From Rhodococcus sp. RD6.2 (GTDB taxonomy: Bacteria; Actinomycetota; Actinomycetes; Mycobacteriales; Mycobacteriaceae), in assembly GCF_001040705.1 (NCBI RefSeq), contig NZ_CVQP01000002.1:124001-188000 (forward strand): DNA of 64,000 nucleotides, given 5' to 3'. A program made the translations under genes and the position numbers. The notes beneath the pieces were generated by a model that worked only from the letters and a program-made list of their open reading frames with translations, did no database searches and was not told where the DNA came from. Shown in pieces: positions 25,338 through 33,620 of the stretch (its first letter is position 1; every line of letters begins with the position of its first letter).

Positions 25338-26092
25338 CACACGAAGGGGGCGAGGTCGACTCCCGCCGCGGCGAGCAGGTCGCGGATCGCGACGGTCATC
25401 GCGACGGCATCCGGGGTGTCGCCGTGGACGCAGACCGATTCGGGTCGGGTGGCGACGACGGTGCCGTCGACGGCGTCGACCCGACCGTCCTCGACCATCC
25501 GAAGGACACGCGCCGCGACGAGGTCGGGGTCGGTGAGCACGGCGCCGGGCTGGGTGCGCGGGACGAGTTCGCCGGTCGGGAGGTAGCCGCGGTCGGCGAA
25601 CGCCTCGGCGACGGTGCGCAGGCCCGCGGCCTCCGCTTCGGCGAAGAAGACCGACCCGGGCAGTCCGAGGACGGGCAGGGTGGGGTCGTAGGCGACGATG
25701 GCGGCGACGACGGCCTTCGCCTGCTCCCGGTGGTGCACGATCGTGTTGTAGAGCGCCCCGTGCGGTTTGACGTACCCGACCGCCGACCCCGACGCCTGGG
25801 CGAGGCCGTCGAGGGCGCCGATCTGATAGATCACCTCGGCGGTCAGGTCGGCGGAGGAGATGTTGACGAAGCGGCGTCCGAACCCGGCGAGGTCGCGGTA
25901 GCCGACTTGCGCGCCGATCCGCACGGCGCGATCCGCGGCGCCGCGACAGGTCGCGAGCAGCGTCGCCGGGTCGCCCGCATGGAATCCACAGGCGACGTTG
26001 GCACTGGTCACCAGCGTCAGCATCGCCTCGTCGTCGCCGAGTCGCCAGGCGCCGAAGCTCTCACCGAGGTCACTGTTCAGGTCGATGGCCAC
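25337..26092 (-). CDS. pxpA: 5-oxoprolinase subunit A (LamB/YcsF family)
   Basis: A 251-residue LamB/YcsF-family protein with the diagnostic start MAIDLNSDLGESFGAWRLGD. ANVACGFHAGDPATL and YVKPHGALYNTIVHH follow, with histidines of the presumed active site. It is the catalytic core of bacterial 5-oxoprolinase, removing the cyclic amino acid that arises from glutamine and glutathione turnover. The start is GTG 26092. pxpB follows with overlapping start and stop. Upstream are tandem repeats derived from the end of the zinc permease gene. Confidence 0.93.
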   Translation of the reverse strand: MAIDLNSDLGESFGAWRLGDDEAMLTLVTSANVACGFHAGDPATLLATCRGAADRAVRIGAQVGYRDLAGFGRRFVNISSADLTAEVIYQIGALDGLAQASGSAVGYVKPHGALYNTIVHHREQAKAVVAAIVAYDPTLPVLGLPGSVFFAEAEAAGLRTVAEAFADRGYLPTGELVPRTQPGAVLTDPDLVAARVLRMVEDGRVDAVDGTVVATRPESVCVHGDTPDAVAMTVAIRDLLAAAGVDLAPFV

Positions 26093-26132
26093 GACCCCAG
26101 ACTAGGCCGCCGCGACGGCAAGCCTCCCCGCA

Positions 26133-26283
26133 CAACAGGCCGCCCCGAATCAGGCCGCGACGAGCCGCCCCGCACATCAGGCCGCGACGAGCCGCCCCGC
26201 ACATCAGGCCGCGACGAGCCGCCCCGACACATCAGGCCGCGACGAGCCGCCCCGACACATCAGGCCGCGACGAGCCGCCCCGA
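26133..26283. repeat. Tandem 27-28 bp repeats copied from the 3' end of the zinc permease gene
   Basis: The 22-bp core CAGGCCGCGACGAGCCGCCC plus CG starts at 26151, 26178, 26205, 26233 and 26261, giving periods of 27, 27, 28 and 28 bp. A truncated copy lies at 26135-26150. The copy at 26261 is the native end of the permease gene (codons GRLVAA and stop); the other four lie downstream of its stop. Linkers are CACAT or ACACAT. There are no unique spacers, so it is not a CRISPR. Confidence 0.9.
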
Positions 26284-27138
26284 GTGCGCGCGGCGCCGCG
26301 ACCCGATGAGGCGGCAGATCAGGTAGATCACGAACGAGATGGTCGTGACGAATGTCGACACCGGCACGCCGGGGGCGAGGGACAGCACGATTCCGCCGAC
26401 CGCGGCGAGTTCGGCGAACAGGATCGCCAGCAGGGTGGTTTTCAGTGGGCTGGAGGTGACGCGGGCGGCCGCGGCTGCCGGGGTGATGAGCAGCGACAGC
26501 ACCAGCAGCGCGCCGACGATCTGCACGCCGAGGGCGGCGGCGACTCCGACGAGCACCGCGAACACCAGCGACAGTCCGCGGATCGGGACGCCGCGGGCCC
26601 GCGCGACGTCGGGGTCGGTGCTGGCGAACAGCAGCGGCCGGTACACGACCGCGAGGACGGCGAGAACGACCACCGCGCACACCAACAGCAGTTGCAGTCC
26701 CTCGTTGCCGACGCCGACGATCTGGCCGACGAGCAGGGAGAAACTGGTGCCGGTGCGGCCCGGGTAGAGCCACATGAACAGGACGGACAGGCCGAGACCG
26801 AACGACATGATGACACCGATGACGGAGTCCCGTTCACGGGCCTTGCTGCCGAGCAGCGCGAAAAGCACTGCGGCGACGACGGATCCGATGATGGCACCGA
26901 CGCCGACGCTGATGCCTGCGAGGAGGGCGGCGGACGCGCCGGTCAGCGACAGTTCGCTCGTTCCGTGCACCGCGAAGGACATCTGCCTGCTGATGATGAG
27001 CGGACCGATGGCACCCGCGAGGAGCCCGAGAATCGCGGCGGCGAGGATCGCCTGCTGGACGAAGTCGTACTGGAGCAGATCGAGAGTCGTCTGCCAGTCG
27101 AGCATGTTGCCGAGCGCCTCGGACAGTTTGTCGTTCAT
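26260..27138 (-). CDS. Zinc/manganese-type ABC transporter permease
   Basis: A 292-residue ABC-3 family (ZnuB/AztB-type) permease with about eight transmembrane helices. Examples are AILAAAILGLLAGAIGPLII, VAAVLFALLGSKARERDSVI and LLVLSLLITPAAAAARVTSS, the last containing the conserved loop that contacts the ATPase. The ATG overlaps the ATPase stop (ATGA). The last codons are the source of the downstream tandem repeats. It acts in the membrane with the ATPase and lipoprotein encoded upstream. Confidence 0.9.
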   Translation of the reverse strand: MNDKLSEALGNMLDWQTTLDLLQYDFVQQAILAAAILGLLAGAIGPLIISRQMSFAVHGTSELSLTGASAALLAGISVGVGAIIGSVVAAVLFALLGSKARERDSVIGVIMSFGLGLSVLFMWLYPGRTGTSFSLLVGQIVGVGNEGLQLLLVCAVVVLAVLAVVYRPLLFASTDPDVARARGVPIRGLSLVFAVLVGVAAALGVQIVGALLVLSLLITPAAAAARVTSSPLKTTLLAILFAELAAVGGIVLSLAPGVPVSTFVTTISFVIYLICRLIGSRRRAHSGRLVAA

Positions 27139-27974
27139 GCGTGGTCCTCGTGGTGTGCGCAGTCGGTGCTCAGTTCGCCCGCGCCGCCGAGCGCGTCGAT
27201 GGCGTCACCGGTACCGACGACGACGAGTCGGTCACGGACGCGCAGCACCTCGACCTCGGTTCGGTACAGCTCGGAGAGCACCGCGGAGGTCATCACCTCT
27301 GCGGCGGTACCGATGCGGAAGCGTCCGTCCACGAGGTACAGGACGCGGTCGACGAGCGGCAGGATCGGGTTGATCTCGTGGGTGACGAACAGGACCGCGG
27401 TGTCGTGGCTGCGGCGCCGGGCGTCGATGAGGTCGGCGACGCGTCGCTGGTTCGCGAGGTCGAGGCTCAGGAGCGGTTCGTCGCACAGCAGGACGCTGGG
27501 GTCGCCGACGAGTGCCTGTGCGACGCGCAGTCGCTGCTGCTCACCTCCGGACAGGGCGCCGATCGGCGCGCCCGCATACGACTGCGCTCCGACCTCGGCG
27601 ATGGCAGCGTCGATGATGGCGTTTCTGGCGCGTCGACCACGAAATCCGAGGCCCCAACGGTGTCCGTCGACGCCGAGTCCGACGAGGTCGCGGCCGCGCA
27701 GCGGCAGTCCCTCGTCCATCGTCTTCTGCTGCGGGATGTAGCCGATGTGCGGGTTTCCCGCGCGGACGGGTTCACCGGCGATGCGAGCGGTCCCGGACGT
27801 CAGCGGCACCTGCCCGAGCAACATCTTCAGCAGCGAGGTCTTGCCGGACCCGTTGGGGCCGAGGACCGCGACGAATTCGCCTGGCGCGACGTCCAGGTCG
27901 AGTCCCGACCACAGGGTGCGGGGTCCGTAGGACAGTTCGGCGCCCTGCAGGGCGACCGTGGGTGTCGCGGTCAC
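27135..27974 (-). CDS. Zinc/manganese-type ABC transporter ATPase
   Basis: A 279-residue ABC ATPase. Walker A is VLGPNGSGKTSLLKMLLG and the Q-loop is in GYIPQQKTMDEGLP. The signature is ALSGGEQQRLRVAQAL, Walker B is SVLLCDEPLLSLD and the switch His is in FVTHEINPIL. The last 45 residues, with RTEVEVLRVRDRLVVVG, form an extension typical of ZnuC-like metal importers. GTG 27974 overlaps the stop of the binding-protein gene (GTGA). All three genes are overlapping, so they form one operon. Confidence 0.92.
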   Translation of the reverse strand: MTATPTVALQGAELSYGPRTLWSGLDLDVAPGEFVAVLGPNGSGKTSLLKMLLGQVPLTSGTARIAGEPVRAGNPHIGYIPQQKTMDEGLPLRGRDLVGLGVDGHRWGLGFRGRRARNAIIDAAIAEVGAQSYAGAPIGALSGGEQQRLRVAQALVGDPSVLLCDEPLLSLDLANQRRVADLIDARRRSHDTAVLFVTHEINPILPLVDRVLYLVDGRFRIGTAAEVMTSAVLSELYRTEVEVLRVRDRLVVVGTGDAIDALGGAGELSTDCAHHEDHA

Positions 27975-29050
27975 TCGGACGCCTCGACGGATGTGCCGTC
28001 GAGGGCGGCGGCGAGCTGCTCGGCGATCGAGACCTGCCACTGCACGTAGTCGACGCCTTCGGGCAGGGTTTCGGTGACCTCGACGACGGGGATGCCCGCT
28101 GCTTCGGCGGCCGAGCGCATGTCGCGGGTGACCTTGTCCTCGGTCTGGCTGTTGTAGACGAGGACGGCAACCTGCTTGGCGCTCATCAGGTCCCGGGTCG
28201 CGGCGATCGCGGCGGGCGGCGGGTCGTTGCCCTCCTCGATCGCGCGGGTGAAGTCCTCGGGGGTGCGGTCGTCGAGTCCTGCAGCCGCGAGCAGGTAGTA
28301 GGCGGTGGGCTCGGTCTGGGCGACCGGCGTATGCGGGTGCTTCGCGGCGACGTCGGCGGTGATGGCGGACACGTCGTGCAGTTTCCCGTGGAACGCCTCG
28401 GCGTTCGCGGTGTAGGCGTCGGCGTTGGCGGGGTCGAGTGCGCTCAGTTCGGCTGCGATCGCGTGCGCGACGGTGTCGACGGTGGCGACATCGTACCAGA
28501 CATGTTCGTTGACGCCGCCGTGGCTGTGACCGTGACCCGCGTGCGAGTCGGCGTCCTCTGTCGCATCGTGCTCGGCCGCTCCGGTTGCTGCCGTGTCCAT
28601 TTCGGCTTCGTGGTGGTGCCCGGCATGCAGGTCGGATTCCGCGCCGTGCAGTTCGAAGGCGTTGACGGTCGGCTTGTCGCCCTCGGCCGCGAGGATGTCG
28701 TCGATGAACTCGTCGTAGCCGCCCCCGTTGTAGACGACGAGGTCGGCATCGGTGACGTCGGCGGCGTTGCGCGGGCTGGCCTCGTACGAGTGTGGATCGG
28801 CGGAGGGTTCGGTGATGATCGCGGTCACGTCGGCACGGTCGCCCGCGACGGCGGCGGCGACGGATCCCCACACGTTGGTCGAGGCAACGACGCTGATGCG
28901 ACCGTCGTCGGCGGCGTCGGAGGTGGCGCTGCAGCCGGCGAGAACCAGCGCGGTGGCCATGGTCAGCCCCACTGTCACCGCGGTCGCGCGTCCGGTTCGT
29001 CGGTGACGACGGGTGTGGGCACGGCGACGTGCGTGGGGTGCGAGGGGCAT
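27971..29050 (-). CDS. Zinc-binding lipoprotein of an ABC importer
   Basis: A 359-residue solute-binding lipoprotein of the ZnuA/TroA class. After an arginine-rich N terminus the signal peptide ends in lipobox LAGC (Cys about residue 40). Metal-cluster features are DPHSYEASPRNA, a histidine-rich loop (HAGHHHEAEMD and SHAGHGHSHGG) and NEHVWYDVATVDTVAHAIA. HTPVAQTEPTAYYLLAAAG and VLVYNSQTEDK complete the fold. The His-rich loop argues for zinc. A -10-like TAAGAT ends 7 bp before the ATG (minus strand), so the message may lack a leader. Divergent LacI-type gene with a shared palindrome. Confidence 0.9.
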   Translation of the reverse strand: MPLAPHARRRAHTRRHRRTGRATAVTVGLTMATALVLAGCSATSDAADDGRISVVASTNVWGSVAAAVAGDRADVTAIITEPSADPHSYEASPRNAADVTDADLVVYNGGGYDEFIDDILAAEGDKPTVNAFELHGAESDLHAGHHHEAEMDTAATGAAEHDATEDADSHAGHGHSHGGVNEHVWYDVATVDTVAHAIAAELSALDPANADAYTANAEAFHGKLHDVSAITADVAAKHPHTPVAQTEPTAYYLLAAAGLDDRTPEDFTRAIEEGNDPPPAAIAATRDLMSAKQVAVLVYNSQTEDKVTRDMRSAAEAAGIPVVEVTETLPEGVDYVQWQVSIAEQLAAALDGTSVEASE

Positions 29051-29061
29051 GGCGTAAATCT

Positions 29062-29081
29062 TAATGGAAACCGTTTCCGTT
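29062..29081. promoter_or_regulatory. Operator palindrome shared by zinc importer and LacI-type gene
   Basis: GGAAAC-C-GTTTCC (29066-29078) is a perfect 13-bp inverted repeat, extendable to AATGGAAACCGTTTCCGTT with one mismatch. It lies between TGTACA (possible -35) and TAAGAT (possible -10) of the minus-strand importer promoter and just upstream of the LacI-type start. The shape fits LacI-family operators. It also resembles the actinobacterial Zur box (TGAAAAT-N-ATTTTCA) with transitions. Which protein binds cannot be decided from sequence. Confidence 0.55.
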
Positions 29082-29097
29082 GTACATTGGCGGGGTC

Positions 29098-30246
29098 GTG
29101 CTTTCGATCACGCAGGGCACCCAGTACCGTCCCGATATGCCCCGCTCCGGTCATCCGCGTCGTCAGGCGACACTGGCGTCCCTGGCCGCCGAGTTGAAGG
29201 TCTCCCGCACGACCGTCTCGAATGCGTACAACCGGCCAGACCAGTTGTCCGCCGAACTCCGCACCCGGGTTCTCGAAGCGGCCAAGCGTCGCGGCTACCC
29301 CGGTCCCGACCCGGTCGCGCGCTCACTGCGCACCCGGAAGGCGGGCGCGGTCGGTCTCCTGCTCACCGAGGCGCTCAGCTACTCGTTCCGAGACCCCGCG
29401 GCGACGAGCTTCGTCGCCGGGCTCAGCGAATCGTGCGAGGAGGTCGGACAGGGGTTGCTGCTCATTCCCGCCGGCCCCGGACGCGACGACGTCGAGGCGG
29501 CGGCCGTCGTCCAACAGGCCGGAGTGGACGGGTTCGTCGTCTACTCCGTAGCCGACGACGACCCGTATCTCGCCGCCGTCCTCGAACGGCGACTGCCCAT
29601 GGTCGTGTGCGACCAGCCTCGCGAGATCGAGGGTGCGTCACTGGTCGGCATCGACGACCGCGGCGCGATGCGGGAACTCGCCGACTACCTGCTCGCTCTC
29701 GGGCACACGCGCATCGGGGTGCTGTGTATGCGCCTGGGGCACGACGCCCGAGACGGCCGGGCCGACGCCGAACGCTTGCAGTCCCCGCATTTCCACGTGC
29801 AGCGCGAGCGCATCGCGGGGGTGCAGGACGCGATGCTGGCCGTCGGTCTCGACCCGGCGACGTTGACGGTCGTGGAGAGTTCCGAGCACACGGTGAATGC
29901 GGGCCATGCGGCCGCGGAACGCACGTTCGCGATCAACCCCGACATCACGGCGCTGATCTGTACGACCGACGTACTGGCGCTCGGTGCACGGGAATTCGCG
30001 CGGTGGCGCGGCATCGACGTGCCCTCCGAGTTGTCCGTGACCGGTTTCGACGGCGTTCCCGAGGCACTCGCGACGGGTCTGACAACAGTGCGTCAGCCGG
30101 CCGAGGAGAAGGGACGCCGAGCAGGCGCGCTGCTGCTGCGCGACTCGCATTCTGGTGTCCCGAGCGTCGAGATCCTCGACACGGAACTAATTCGCGGGCA
30201 CACCGCCGCCCCGCCCCGCACCTGGCAGCGGGGCCCGGCGGAATAG
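29098..30246 (+). CDS. LacI family transcriptional regulator
   Basis: A regulator of about 382 residues. The N-terminal LacI helix-turn-helix is ATLASLAAELKVSRTTVSNA followed by the hinge-helix region RRGYPGPDPVARSLRT. A periplasmic-binding-protein-like effector domain follows, with ALICTTDVLALGAREFA and ELSVTGFDGVPEALATGLTT. GTG 29098 is about 10 bp after a -10-like TACATT; ATG 29137 is a possible alternative start. It is divergent from the zinc importer and convergent with the trehalose-phosphatase/GH15 gene. The effector is unknown; a sugar is usual for the family, so trehalose metabolism is one candidate. Confidence 0.87.
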   Translation: MLSITQGTQYRPDMPRSGHPRRQATLASLAAELKVSRTTVSNAYNRPDQLSAELRTRVLEAAKRRGYPGPDPVARSLRTRKAGAVGLLLTEALSYSFRDPAATSFVAGLSESCEEVGQGLLLIPAGPGRDDVEAAAVVQQAGVDGFVVYSVADDDPYLAAVLERRLPMVVCDQPREIEGASLVGIDDRGAMRELADYLLALGHTRIGVLCMRLGHDARDGRADAERLQSPHFHVQRERIAGVQDAMLAVGLDPATLTVVESSEHTVNAGHAAAERTFAINPDITALICTTDVLALGAREFARWRGIDVPSELSVTGFDGVPEALATGLTTVRQPAEEKGRRAGALLLRDSHSGVPSVEILDTELIRGHTAAPPRTWQRGPAE

Positions 30247-30254
30247 GCGCCACG

Positions 30255-30284
30255 AGCTGCGCCCCCCTTACGGGGGACGCAGCT
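30255..30284. terminator. Bidirectional hairpin between convergent genes
   Basis: AGCTGCG-C-CCCCC pairs with GGGGG-A-CGCAGCT around a TTAC loop, one mismatch. It lies between the LacI-type gene and the trehalose-phosphatase/GH15 gene. Confidence 0.65.
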
Positions 30285-30286
30285 GC

Positions 30287-32827
30287 CTAGCTCAGAAGCT
30301 GGGCGCAGCGGAGCAGGCCGATGTGGCTGTACGCCTGCGGGTGATTGCCCAGCGAGCGTTCGGCGACCGGGTCGTACTCCTCCGCGAGCAGTCCGGTCGG
30401 GCCCGCCGCGGCGACCAGCTGCGCGAACAGGGCTTCGGCGTCGGCGCGCTGCCCGATCAGCAGGTATGCCTCGACGAGCCAGGCCGCACAGAGATGGAAC
30501 CCACCCTCGCCGCCGGGCAGGCCGTCGTCGTGGTGGTACCGGTACACCGTTGCACCGCTGCGCAATTCGGCCTCGGTGGCGGTGACGGTCGCCGCGAATC
30601 GCGGATCGGACGGGTCGATCAGCCCCGACAGCCCGATGTAGAGGGTCGCGGCGTCGAGGTCGGTGCCGTCGTACGCGGCGGTGAACGAGTTGGCGCGGTC
30701 ACTCCAGCCCCGGTCCCGGACCTCGTCGGAGATCTCGCGCCTGAGCGCCGCCCAACCGGTCCCGGCGTCGCGCCCGAACTCGGCGGCCAGGGCCAGGGCT
30801 CGGTCCACCGTCACCCAGCACATGACCTTCGAGTACACGTGGTGACGCGGGTTCCCGCGGATCTCCCAGATGCCGTTGTCGGGTTCGGACCAGCGGCGTT
30901 CCACCGCGGATACCATGGCCAGCACCAGGTTCCAGTCCCGGTCCGTCAGCGCCTCTGTGATGCCCTTGTCGCGGCGGGCATGCGCCAGATGCGCGATGAG
31001 TTCGACGATCGGCCCGAACACATCCAGCTGGACCTGCGAGTTCGCGGCGTTGCCGACGCGGACAGGCCGCGAACCTCCGTATCCGGGGAGTGAGTCGATG
31101 ACGGCCTCGGGCGGCAGGTTGGAGCCCTGGATCGTGTACAGCGGATGCAGGCGTTCCGGCCCGGGCAACGTGTCGAGGACGCGGTGCACCCATTCGAGGA
31201 ACGCCTCCGCCTCGCCGAGCGACCCGAGTGCCACGAGGGCCGAGGCGGTCATCGACGCGTCACGCAGCCAGCAGTAGCGGTAGTCCCAGTTGCGGACACC
31301 GCCGAGATCCTCCGGCAGGGACGTGGTCGCGGCGGCCAGGATCGACCCCGAGTCGGCGTGGACGAGCCCGCGCAGCGTCAACGCCGACCGCTTCATCAGT
31401 CCGGTCTTGCGGGAGGGCAGCGTCAGGCCGTCCGCCCAGTCCCGCCAGTACGCCTCCGCCTCGCCGCGGCGCTCGGCTTCCGGCGTGACCGACGGCGTCA
31501 GGTCGGCCGTGCCGCACCGTAGTTCGAGAATGACGGGACCGTCGCTCGGATCGACGACGGCGTGCGCGGTCTGCTGGACGCCGTCGCTGGTGATCTCCCA
31601 GGCGACGCCCGGCGATCGGAGGACCATCGGGTCGTTGGACCCGTACACCCGCAGGCCGTCCTCCTCCTGCTCGAGGTGGATCTGGACCTGACCGAACTCG
31701 GGACGCGGCGCGAACGTCACGACCGCCTTCGCGCGGCCGGTGATGACGCGAGTCAGTTCGGTGCGCCCGGTGGGGACGTCGTGCGGCAGGTAGTCGGTGA
31801 CCTGCAGGCTCGCCCAGCTGGTCCGGACCGTCATCGTGCCGTCGACGTATCGCTGGCTCAGGGGCAGGCCGGCACGGTGCGGCTCGATGCTGAAGTGGCC
31901 GGCGCCGACGCCCCCGAGGAGGTGCGCGAACACGGCGGCGGAGTCGGGTTCCGGATGACACAGCCAGGTGACGGACGCGTCGGGTGTCAGCAGGGCGACG
32001 GTCCGCGGGTTGGCGAGCATCGACAGCCGCTCGATCGGGGGCGCGTTCTCGCCGTGCAGCCAGGTGCGCCGCTCCTCGAGGAGGAAGGCGAGTGCGGTGC
32101 CGACGTCCTCGGTGTTGTCGATGCGGAACTCGGCAAGTGAGTCCCCGGGGCCGATCTTGACGCCGATGTCGGGACCCTGCAGGCGTGCGAACGCCTTCTC
32201 GTCGGTGACGTCGTCGCCGAAGAACACGGCTGCGGCCGCACCTTCCCGGTGCCGCAGGATGTCCAGGGCCTCGCCCTTGTCGGTGACGATCACGGCGAGT
32301 TCGATGACGGCCTTGCCCTCGGTCACCTGGACGCCGTTCCACTTGGCGGCGCCTTGCCGCACCCGCTCGAGGGCGCGCTCCCCGACGTCCGGGTCCGCGT
32401 TGCGCACGTGCAGCGCCGCGCTGGCCGGCTTCGTCTCGACGGCGACGCCGGGCGCCTCCTGGGCGATCGCCTGCAGTTCGGCGGTGACCTCGCGCAGCAA
32501 CCTCTGGGCGTCGTCGCTGATCTCGTGGACGAATCCGACGTCGAACTCGGAGCCGTGGCTGCCCACGAGCTGTACCTCGACGGGGAGCCGCGAGAGCATC
32601 GCCAGGTCGCGCAGCGCACGACCGGAGATCACTGCGGACGTCGTCCCCGGGAGGATCGCCAGCGCGCGCATGGCACGCACCGCGTCCGCGTGGGGAAACG
32701 CCTTGGCTGGATCCGACACGATCGGCGCCATGGTGCCGTCGTAGTCGGACGCCACGAGAAGACGCGGCGTCCGCGCGATGGCGACGAGACGTCGTCGGAG
32801 CTCGACTGGTAGATCCTGCGCACTCAC
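30287..32827 (-). CDS. Trehalose-phosphatase / GH15 glycoside hydrolase fusion
   Basis: An 846-residue two-domain protein. Residues 1 to about 245 are a HAD-type trehalose-6-phosphate phosphatase (OtsB) with nucleophile motif LLVASDYDGTMAP (Asp28, Asp30). It also has LVGSHGSEFD and the late motif FFGDDVTDEKAF. Residues about 260-846 are a glucoamylase-like GH15 domain with GVRNWDYRYCWLRDASMTAS; actinobacterial relatives of this GH15 group include a trehalase. The fusion would link release of trehalose to its hydrolysis. GTG 32827 lies 7 bp after TAGACT and 14 bp after the kstR stop, so it may have its own leaderless start and also be read through from kstR. Confidence 0.88.
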   Translation of the reverse strand: MSAQDLPVELRRRLVAIARTPRLLVASDYDGTMAPIVSDPAKAFPHADAVRAMRALAILPGTTSAVISGRALRDLAMLSRLPVEVQLVGSHGSEFDVGFVHEISDDAQRLLREVTAELQAIAQEAPGVAVETKPASAALHVRNADPDVGERALERVRQGAAKWNGVQVTEGKAVIELAVIVTDKGEALDILRHREGAAAAVFFGDDVTDEKAFARLQGPDIGVKIGPGDSLAEFRIDNTEDVGTALAFLLEERRTWLHGENAPPIERLSMLANPRTVALLTPDASVTWLCHPEPDSAAVFAHLLGGVGAGHFSIEPHRAGLPLSQRYVDGTMTVRTSWASLQVTDYLPHDVPTGRTELTRVITGRAKAVVTFAPRPEFGQVQIHLEQEEDGLRVYGSNDPMVLRSPGVAWEITSDGVQQTAHAVVDPSDGPVILELRCGTADLTPSVTPEAERRGEAEAYWRDWADGLTLPSRKTGLMKRSALTLRGLVHADSGSILAAATTSLPEDLGGVRNWDYRYCWLRDASMTASALVALGSLGEAEAFLEWVHRVLDTLPGPERLHPLYTIQGSNLPPEAVIDSLPGYGGSRPVRVGNAANSQVQLDVFGPIVELIAHLAHARRDKGITEALTDRDWNLVLAMVSAVERRWSEPDNGIWEIRGNPRHHVYSKVMCWVTVDRALALAAEFGRDAGTGWAALRREISDEVRDRGWSDRANSFTAAYDGTDLDAATLYIGLSGLIDPSDPRFAATVTATEAELRSGATVYRYHHDDGLPGGEGGFHLCAAWLVEAYLLIGQRADAEALFAQLVAAAGPTGLLAEEYDPVAERSLGNHPQAYSHIGLLRCAQLLS

Positions 32828-32841
32828 TGCGCAGAGTCTAC

Positions 32842-33498
32842 TTACGATCCCGCTTGATCCTTGTAGCCACCGAGCAACAGTTCGACAGTCAGTTCCAGAC
32901 GCTTCGCGACATCGGTCGCCGACGACCGTCGGGTCAGCCACGCGACGAGGTTCGACAGCCACACGTCGGAGACGACGCGCGCGATCTGGAGCTGCTCTTC
33001 GGAGGGGACACCGTCGCTCATCGCGCGGGCGAACAGCGAGTCCATCAGGCGACCGACCTGGTCGACCTCGGCGGCCGCGGAGGCGTCTGCGAACATGAAC
33101 GCCCGGGTCATCGCCTCGGTGAGCAGCGGGTCGCGCTGCATGGCGCGGGTGATCTGTCCGAGGATCAGGTGCATGCGCTCGATCGGGCTCTCGCCGGGGG
33201 GCATCCGCCTGCGCGCGTCGATCTTCTCGAACTCGCGGGCCAGGGCCGAGACGAGCAGGTGCACCTTCGACGGGAAGTACCGGTACAGGGTGCCGACGGC
33301 GACGTCGGCGCGTTCTGCGACTGCCCGCATCTGAACGGCTTCGTACCCGCCCTTGGACGCGAGCGCGAGCGTAGCGTCGAGGATGCGCTTGCGACGTTCG
33401 CGCTGGGCGTTGGAGCTCAGGTCGTCGTCCGTCAGGGTGGAGACGGCGCCGTTCGTCCCGGCCTTCGCAGCCGGACGCGTGCGGGGGGAGGAGGTCAT
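32842..33498 (-). CDS. kstR: Cholesterol catabolism repressor KstR
   Basis: A 218-residue TetR-family repressor very close to M. tuberculosis KstR (Rv3574). The DNA-binding part includes AQRERRKRILDATLALASKG and VGTLYRYFPSKVHLLVSALA. The core contains the conserved DPLLTEAMTRAFMFADASAA and VSDVWLSNLVAWLTRRSSAT. KstR represses sterol uptake and breakdown genes until a 3-oxo-cholestenoyl-type CoA ester binds. ATG 33498 has an AAGGAAG site 6 nt upstream. A perfect KstR box (33570-33583) lies between it and fadE34, so it is autoregulated. Confidence 0.95.
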   Translation of the reverse strand: MTSSPRTRPAAKAGTNGAVSTLTDDDLSSNAQRERRKRILDATLALASKGGYEAVQMRAVAERADVAVGTLYRYFPSKVHLLVSALAREFEKIDARRRMPPGESPIERMHLILGQITRAMQRDPLLTEAMTRAFMFADASAAAEVDQVGRLMDSLFARAMSDGVPSEEQLQIARVVSDVWLSNLVAWLTRRSSATDVAKRLELTVELLLGGYKDQAGS

Positions 33499-33569
33499 CA
33501 ACAACTTCCTTGAAATCGCTAGGGGAGCTATGTACGGGCCCGGTCTTGACTGAGAGCCGACTAAGAGAT

Positions 33570-33583
33570 TAGAACACGTTCTA
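33570..33583. promoter_or_regulatory. KstR box between kstR and fadE34
   Basis: TAGAACACGTTCTA is a perfect 14-bp palindrome matching the known KstR consensus TNNAACNNGTTNNA. It serves two divergent promoters. Confidence 0.92.
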
Positions 33584-33620
33584 GACGGTTTTGTCAGTAC
33601 TGAGAAGGGCGACCAGGCTT

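Noticed and set aside
26133-26283. Possible CRISPR array
   Set aside because: Repeat units are contiguous with 5-6 bp linkers and no unique spacers; they derive from the end of the permease gene, and no cas genes are near.
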